In this document: positions 58,442 through 64,000 of the stretch, one piece after another | How positions within the stretch are numbered: position 1 is the first letter of the stretch | Layout of the letters: the number at the start of each line of letters is the position of its first letter | Assembly (NCBI GenBank): GCA_954871525.1 | Contig: OX940863.1 | Location: 5,184,001 to 5,248,000 of the forward strand | Direction of reading: 5' to 3' | DNA from: Parietaria judaica | Lineage: Eukaryota; Streptophyta; Magnoliopsida; Rosales; Urticaceae | Length of the DNA stretch: 64,000 nucleotides | Notes under the pieces: generated by a model | Databases searched by the model: none | What the model was told of the DNA's origin: nothing | The model's input: the letters and a program-made list of their open reading frames with translations, nothing else | Made by a program: the position numbers and the translations under genes

Positions 58442-58957
58442 TACATAATTACTAATGAGTCAATAAGTTGTACAACCCTTTAATAGTTGGGGTCCACGAG
58501 AAGAGTAATTTTTAAGACCCCATTTAAAATTGTAAAATTAAATTTCAATGAAACGGTAGCATTTTTCGAGACAAAAGTACTTATCAAAGTTATATAGTCG
58601 AGTTTCTCGATCATATATTTTTTATAAAAAATAATTTTTTTATTTTTTATATTAAACACAAGTTTACTCAGCCTTCCTTACTACCTGTCAAAATATTGAT
58701 GCATATCATCGTAAGCAAAAGCAAATTATTAGCTGTAAATAACCGCCTGATACGCCTTAAATTAGTTTTTTTTTTCTTTCTGAATATGGCTTCCCAACAC
58801 AGCACGAAACAGATAGTCAACCCTAAAAATGGACTCCAAACCTCTCCTTAAAACCCCCACGAGACGACCATGAGAGCATCATATTAAGCGCACGAGAAAT
58901 CCAAACACCATTCCTGTCTCCCCTCCGTGGACAGCGAAGCAGCTTCCTCGGATCCGC
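58442..58957 (+). other. Promoter region of RALF-like locus 5
   Basis: AT-rich; its last 180 bp contain ATATGGCTTCCCAACACAGC, AGTCAA (W-box core on the minus strand), and CCTTAAAACCCCCAC-type leader sequence, matching parts of the block before genes 2 and 3. Confidence 0.45.
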
Positions 58958-59011
58958 ATGGCCGTGTCGTCGTCGAAGCAAGGCGCAGCATTCGTGCTCT
59001 GTCTTCTGCTG

Positions 59012-61752
59012 GTGAGCCGAGGTCGCTGAATTCCTGTCTTGGACCTAGTAGACATCGAGTGAATATTAGTAGCATCTGGTGGTCGATGTACCACGGGGCC
59101 CGATGTAATAAAAGTAGGAGACACTAATGTATCACATGATTGGTCATTAATAAATTCAGTGGGTGATGATGGAGTTGTCGCAGTAGTATTTGGAGAATTT
59201 GGAATGGGCAACAGAGAAGGAGAACGGATATGCTCAGGTGTACGAGGTGTTGGAGATGTTGAAATTGGAGAGCAAGAGATACTGATAGGGATATTGTGAG
59301 GTAATGTTTGAGAGGGACTTGGAGTAGCAATTGTGGGTGAGACTTTAGTAAAAGGAAAACTGGTTTCGTTGAAAATAACGTGTCGAGAGACATATATACG
59401 ACCAGAATTGCGTTGAAGACAAAGGTACCCTTTATGATAAGAGCTAAAGCCTAGAAAAATGCACTCAGTGGAACGGAACTGAAGTTTGTGATCATTGTAT
59501 GGGCGAAGAAAAGGAAAACAAGCACAACCGAAGACTTTAATTGAATTGTATGAGGGTGTTTTATGATAAAGTGACTCGAAGGGAGAAAGATTGTTGAGAA
59601 CGGTGGTGGGAAGACGATTTATTAAGTAAGTGGCGGATTGAAAAGCATATGGCCAATATGAAAGAGGGACGGATGAGTGAGCTAATAAGGAGAGACCAAC
59701 TTCGACCACGTGACGATTTTTTCTTTCGACGCGGCCATTTTGTTGTGGGGTGATAGGACAAGGGTGTCGGTGATGAACTCCAAGATTTTCAAGAAAAGGT
59801 TTGATCGGTCTAAACTCTCCTCCCCAATCGGTTTGGAGATTTTTTATTTTTGTTTCGAATTGAGTTTCGACCATATTTTTGAACTTGACAAATGTGGAAA
59901 AGGTTTCATGTTTGCCTTTGAGTAAATAAATCCAAGTGAAACGTGAATAATCATCGATAAATAAACAAAAATATTTGACACCAGTGATTGATTCAACGGG
60001 AGATGGACCCCAAAGATCGGAATATATTAATTCAAAAGGCTTTGTGGCCCGAAACGAAGACTTTACAAAGGGGAGACGATGACTTTTAGCCATTTGACAA
60101 GAGTTACAGAAATCTGTAATTTTGTTGGAAAAAGGAAGATTACATGACTTCATAACTCGATGAACAACGGGAAGAGCGCAGTGACCTAGTCGGTTATGCC
60201 ATAGACCGACTTCTTGGAGTTGAGTATGATAGACTCTAGCAGATGACACGACACTGTGAAGGAAAGACTGAGGTGGAGTTTGGGAGGCTTGAATAAGTTT
60301 GTAAAGACCGTCTTCAAGAATGCCCTGCAGAAGAATTTTCTTCGAGCACAGGTCCTTCACAAGAAAATAAGTATCATAAAATTCAACAAAAGCATTGTTG
60401 TCTGAGCACAGTTTGCTAACACTAAGAAGTTGTTTAGTTATTTCCGGAGTGTGAAGAACATGGTTAATGAAAATTGGTTTGAGAGATGTCTTGAACCTAA
60501 AATGACCAATATGTGATATATCAATGCTCTTACCATTACCCATGAGCGCCTGATTGTCTCCATAGAAAGGCACTGGATCATCAAGGTGTTGTAGCTCCGG
60601 TGTAAAATGGTGGGTCGCTCCAGAGTCGAGAAACCAGTCTCCCGAGTTAGAGGAATTGCCGTGAGCTGATTCCTCGACAGTGTTCATCGGTGGAGATGGT
60701 GCGGCATAACAGAAACCGGCAAAATGGGATTGTGATTGAGGCCGATACTGTAAATTCAGGCGATGGTAACAGGTCGAAGCAATATGGCCAACTTTGCCGC
60801 AGATCTGGCAAGTCGGTCGAGATCCACCAGACACATTGGGCCGATATTGTTGTTTGGACGAAGGCTGGGGCGAAAATTTGGGCTTCCCCAAGAGGCTTGG
60901 GGACATATTAGGGCGAGAGAAATTTTGTGGAGGTCTATAGTTTTGGGGTCGGTTTTGGAAACGACGAGGAGAATGAGACTGTGGCTGAGAGAGGCTGAGT
61001 TGAGAAAAGTTAAGTTGAGCTGTTTGGGTTTGTGAGTTGAAGTTATGGGTATCAATGGCTTGTTGTTGTTCAAGCCTATAGTCATGATTGATGAGAAGAT
61101 TGTGGATTTCATCCATGGCTGGACGATCTGGTCGACAACTAAGAGAGGTAACAACAGAGTTGTACTCGGGACCTAAACCTTGAAAGGTATGAATCATTTG
61201 ATCTCTGTAGCTTAATGGTTCTCCGATGGCAGCAAATCTGTCAAACACAGATTTCAGATTGTTGAGATAGTCTGAGAGAGTAGTTCCATCCTTTTTGAGT
61301 GCCATGAGCTGGGTTTTAAGACTCAGAATAGTTGAAACAGATGCAGATTGGTAGACTTGGTTGAGAGAGTCCCAAATTTCTTGAGCAGTTTCAAACCCAA
61401 CCACACGACTCATCATGGACTCGGTCAGAGAAGCGTATATCCAACTCATGACGAGTCGATTGAGCCGGCGCCATTGATGATAGTCGGGGTTGATTTGGGT
61501 GCGAAGAGCGTCGAGAAACTGAGGAGGGCAAGGCAGGCTTCCTTCAATGAATCCTTCTAATCCTTGAGCAATGATAATATTCTGCATTTGATTCTTCCAT
61601 AAAAGGTGATTTGTGGTATCAAGTTTTACTGATATGGGTTGGTTTAGTGAGGGAATAGGTTGATTGTGAAAAAGAGCTAAGGGGTTTTGAAGATCTGGAT
61701 TATTTGGAGAAGGGAGGATATTTTGGTTATTTCTAGGTTGTTGGTTAGCCAT
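59012..61752 (-). pseudogene. Copia polyprotein 3, truncated after integrase (~913 codons)
   Basis: Gag with LWKNQMQNIIIAQGLEGF near residue 52; CCHC knuckle CQICGKVGHIASTC near 312; protease DSGATHHF near 375; GAG-pre-integrase LWHNRLGHC near 515; integrase DLWGP (~577), TDWGGEF (~640; Asn of the usual TDNGGEF is Trp) and TPQQNGRVERKNRHV (~668). The frame is open to the junction and by chance continues through the RALF 5' exon antisense to 58879. Without reverse transcriptase it is non-autonomous. Confidence 0.88.
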
Positions 61753-61789
61753 GGATGTTGGATCGAAGAGAGCTCAAGCTCTGATACCA

Positions 61790-61985
61790 AGAAAAGCAAG
61801 AAGAAAAGATGATGATTTGGGAAAGATACTCAGCACTCACACAACGTGAGGCATCACTAGTATTAGTAATAAAAGAGCACATGTAAAGGACATGTGTAGA
61901 ACTAGGAGAGGCTAGCATAAAGCATCCAAAGCAAAGAAAACAAAATAACTAATTACAAGAGTTAATCCAAAACTATTGTTTAACA
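61790..61985 (-). repeat. 5' LTR of Copia element 3
   Basis: About 196 bp between the primer site and the junction with the RALF 3' part. Its start TGTTA is clear. Its end next to the primer site (TTTTCT) lacks the usual CA, so that boundary is uncertain, and no second LTR exists here for comparison. Confidence 0.55.
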
Positions 61986-62180
61986 CTTACGGGCCCCGCG
62001 GCCGCAAGGAGTATCAGCTACGGCGCAGTGGAGGAGGGTGACAAAGACCACAAGTGCAAGGGACCGGCGTGCATCCCGCGAAAGTCCAATGGTTACATCA
62101 GAGGCTGCCTTCCTGGCGACGCCTTCCGCGGCAGCAAAATGGCCGAGAACATGCCTGCTATTGATTCCGTCGAAGACTGA

Positions 62181-63292
62181 GCGGGATCGCGCTACCCGTG
62201 TGGCAATTGATATTATTGTAGAAGTTATGAATACCATTTCATTCATTCCTTTCTAATTCACTGTTGTAGTGCAATATTTTTATTCTTTTTGGCCTGCTCT
62301 GACTTATATGTAACAATAATAATATTCAGTTTTTTATGGGAGTTATTGGCTCGTGCATGTATTAAGTTCTAATAAAGTTATGGAAGTTCGTGTATTTTTA
62401 TTTTCAGGTGATGCAATTTTTTAGTCTACTATGAAAAATAACAAGACATTAAATTAAAATCTGAACTGGTCGAAAGATTGAAGTGAATATGGGTTGATTT
62501 TATTTCATGAGGTTACTATATCAAACAATATAGTTTATATAATTGCTATAATTTCATTCGAAAATATATAATTTATAATATCAATTATCAAGTAATACAT
62601 TGTTATTTTTACCGTAAAAAATATGAAGAGAATTCTAAACTTGCATAAATCGGATCTTTATAAACGCTGGCCCGTTAAGCTACAACCCAACAGCAAATCA
62701 ATGAAAAATCGATTTTTTTTTTCTTTTTTTTTTCTTTCTCTTCAATCTCTTTCTCTTTTCGAGGAGTTTTTGTTGACTCGAAAAAGCATTTATCCGATAC
62801 TTCTTCTTTTAAACTCGTATCAAATCTAATAAAAATGTCATTTTTTAGCCTCATCTTTTCTCAATAGATAGAGAGCCAGCTAAATTTATGCGTTATGGAC
62901 CTTATGGTCAAAATAATTAATTATTTTGTTATACAAAATTAGAAGGTTTGAGGTTTGATATCATACTTCTTGGTATTGAAACATCTATAAATTATTTAAA
63001 ATTGGAGTAACTAATTTTATATCAGAACACGTTATCATTATTAGAATAGATTATGAGATTATTAATTTAAATATTAAGTAAGACATAATTTTTTAATATA
63101 CAATTTAAAGTGATATAGTAATGTACCATGTTGGTCGTGAGTTAGGATTGGATAAAATACAATATATACGTAATCATAATTAACTAGTCGAGTTTTATTT
63201 CTAATTTCTTTTATTAAAAAAATTAGGGCAATCGATTCTGAAAGCCCTCCAACTTGCCTTATTTAGCCTGTCAATTTGAAAAATGACCATAT
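62181..63292. other. 3' flank of RALF locus 5, AT-rich
   Basis: Contains TTTTTGGCCTGCTCTGA and TTATTGGCTCGTGCATGTA, weakly like the other RALF 3' flanks; then AT-rich with no gene. Confidence 0.4.
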
Positions 63293-64000
63293 TACACCTT
63301 TAATTCGGGCCGATTTTCGTTTTTCGGAGGCTACCGAAACGAAAGCCTTCTCGTTTCGCTGTCGTTTTCCCTTTTGCCGAGACTTTCGCAACGACATCGC
63401 ATTTCATGTCGTTTATCGACGAAAAGTGGTTGGAATTTCGCATTTTTGGTAGATTTCGGCAAAAATACCAATTAAACTTTCGGCAAAAATAATTATACTC
63501 ACACAAGAGCACCCCACCCCGCCTCGCCACGCCCGTCCGGTCGGCGGCGGCGCGCGCGTGTGGTGGTGTAACATTTGTGTGAGTCCTCCCCCATCCACAA
63601 AATCCTATGACCCTAAGGGCCCAAGCCCTTGTCCCTAATATTTGGTATATAAACATCACCAAACTCTTGTCATCTATCAATGTGGGACTTTTTGTTTTCA
63701 ACTAATATCACACATTCACACTTAACATACACATACACTTCACCTAATAATTTAACTTAATATTACACACTTCAAATAATATTATACACTTAACATACAT
63801 ATTAACTTCACCTAACATACATATACACTTAATATACATATTCATTTAATATTATACACTTCAACTAATATTAAATTTGTTAACATACCTATACAATTAA
63901 CATGCATATTCACTTAATATTACACACTTAATTAACATACATATTCACTTCACATAATAATTTGACTTAATATTATACACTTAAACTAATAAAGTGACTT
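63293..64000. mobile_element. Second copy of the U6-promoter-bearing repeat, cut by window end
   Basis: Closely matches 38180-38830, including TTGGTAGATTT, the GGCGGCGGCGCGCGCG block and the CACTTAACATACA-rich tail. The left ~130 bp diverge from the first copy, so this end may be truncated or belong to a sub-family. The right end lies outside the window. Confidence 0.7.
63646..63688 (-). promoter_or_regulatory. snRNA-type USE and TATA, second copy
   Basis: Minus strand: GTCCCACATTG (63678-63688), 24 bp, then TTTATATA (63646-63653), a better TATA than in the first copy. Spacing equals the first copy exactly. Confidence 0.5.

Larger units (their letters stand above)
59012..61985 (-). mobile_element. 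Truncated Copia element 3 (5' LTR, gag, protease, integrase only)
   Basis: On the minus strand: LTR about 61790-61985 (starts TGTTAAACAATAG), primer site TGGTATCAGAGC (complement of 61778-61789), then the polyprotein frame. Sequence stops at the TRSKTGIQRPRL segment that normally precedes the reverse transcriptase; RT, RNase H and the 3' LTR are absent. CTTAC follows the LTR at 61986-61990 but no CTTAC borders the truncated side, consistent with full-length insertion followed by deletion of about half the element. Confidence 0.85.
58958..62180 (+). pseudogene. RALF-like locus 5, split by a truncated Copia element
   Basis: The 5' part (58958-59011) encodes MAVSSSKQGAAFVLCLLL; the frame then runs into Copia sequence and stops at 59027-59029. 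The 3' part (61986-62180) is open for 64 codons plus stop: LTGPAAARSISYG, KCKGPAC, then Y-I-RGCLPGDAFRG and an acidic tail. RSISYG is the best match in this window to the classical RALF YISY motif. The fourth family cysteine is Phe here (TTC in GDAFRG), so one disulphide could not form even before the insertion, unless that change came later. Between the parts lies about 2.97 kb of minus-strand Copia. Confidence 0.85.

Noticed and set aside
59012..61985. Complete Copia element with RT and two LTRs at RALF locus 5
   Set aside because: Translation ends before the reverse transcriptase and no second LTR exists on the lower side.
1..64000. tRNA, rRNA or organellar DNA insertions
   Set aside because: I saw no convincing cloverleaf with both A and B boxes and no rRNA or plastid/mitochondrial gene sequence by eye; a tRNA scan could not be run.

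Overview
The window looks like nuclear DNA of a core eudicot. It is AT-rich and full of plant transposons, its host genes have plant exon-intron structure, and it carries a RALF-like peptide family, an HT1-type kinase and a SOBER1-type carboxylesterase. I cannot name the species from sequence alone.

Layout, left to right. 1-952: AT-rich, nothing recognised. 953-6840: an intact, very recent Copia element with identical 659-bp LTRs and a TCTTC target-site duplication (TSD). 6841-10420: small DNA elements and the promoter side of HT1. 10421-13058: a three-exon HT1-like Raf-type kinase. 13937-14945: a long-hairpin Mutator-like element (MULE) with a perfect 9-bp TSD. 18286-18942 (-): an uncharacterised plant gene. 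20420-21859 (-): a six-exon SOBER1-like esterase with a one-base frameshift in exon 5. 22040-22995: a hAT-like element.

23.5-37 kb and 58-62.2 kb hold a dispersed cluster of five RALF-like loci. Two are intact (23533, 32123), one is frameshifted (36671), one is a fragment (58047) and one is split by a truncated Copia element (58958-62180). Their flanks are partly duplicated, and the first has a second intact young Copia element (23956-28794) just downstream of its stop codon.

37.05-52.68 kb reads as one old minus-strand LTR element without coding capacity (LARD-like). It contains minisatellites and was hit by later insertions: a 1.06-kb repeat carrying a U6-like USE/TATA promoter (second copy at the right end of the window), and a decayed autonomous-type MULE (43076-51214) that was itself split by a 2.7-kb solo LTR. 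Next to it, 52822-54756 holds two nested MULEs of apparently the same family; the inner one carries a captured, intron-containing host gene fragment. Perfect TSDs at most levels allow the order of insertion to be read.

The host genes do not form a pathway or operon. The coherent stories are birth and decay of a RALF peptide cluster under transposon attack, and a relatively recent MULE family with a broken transposase source beside its non-autonomous relatives.
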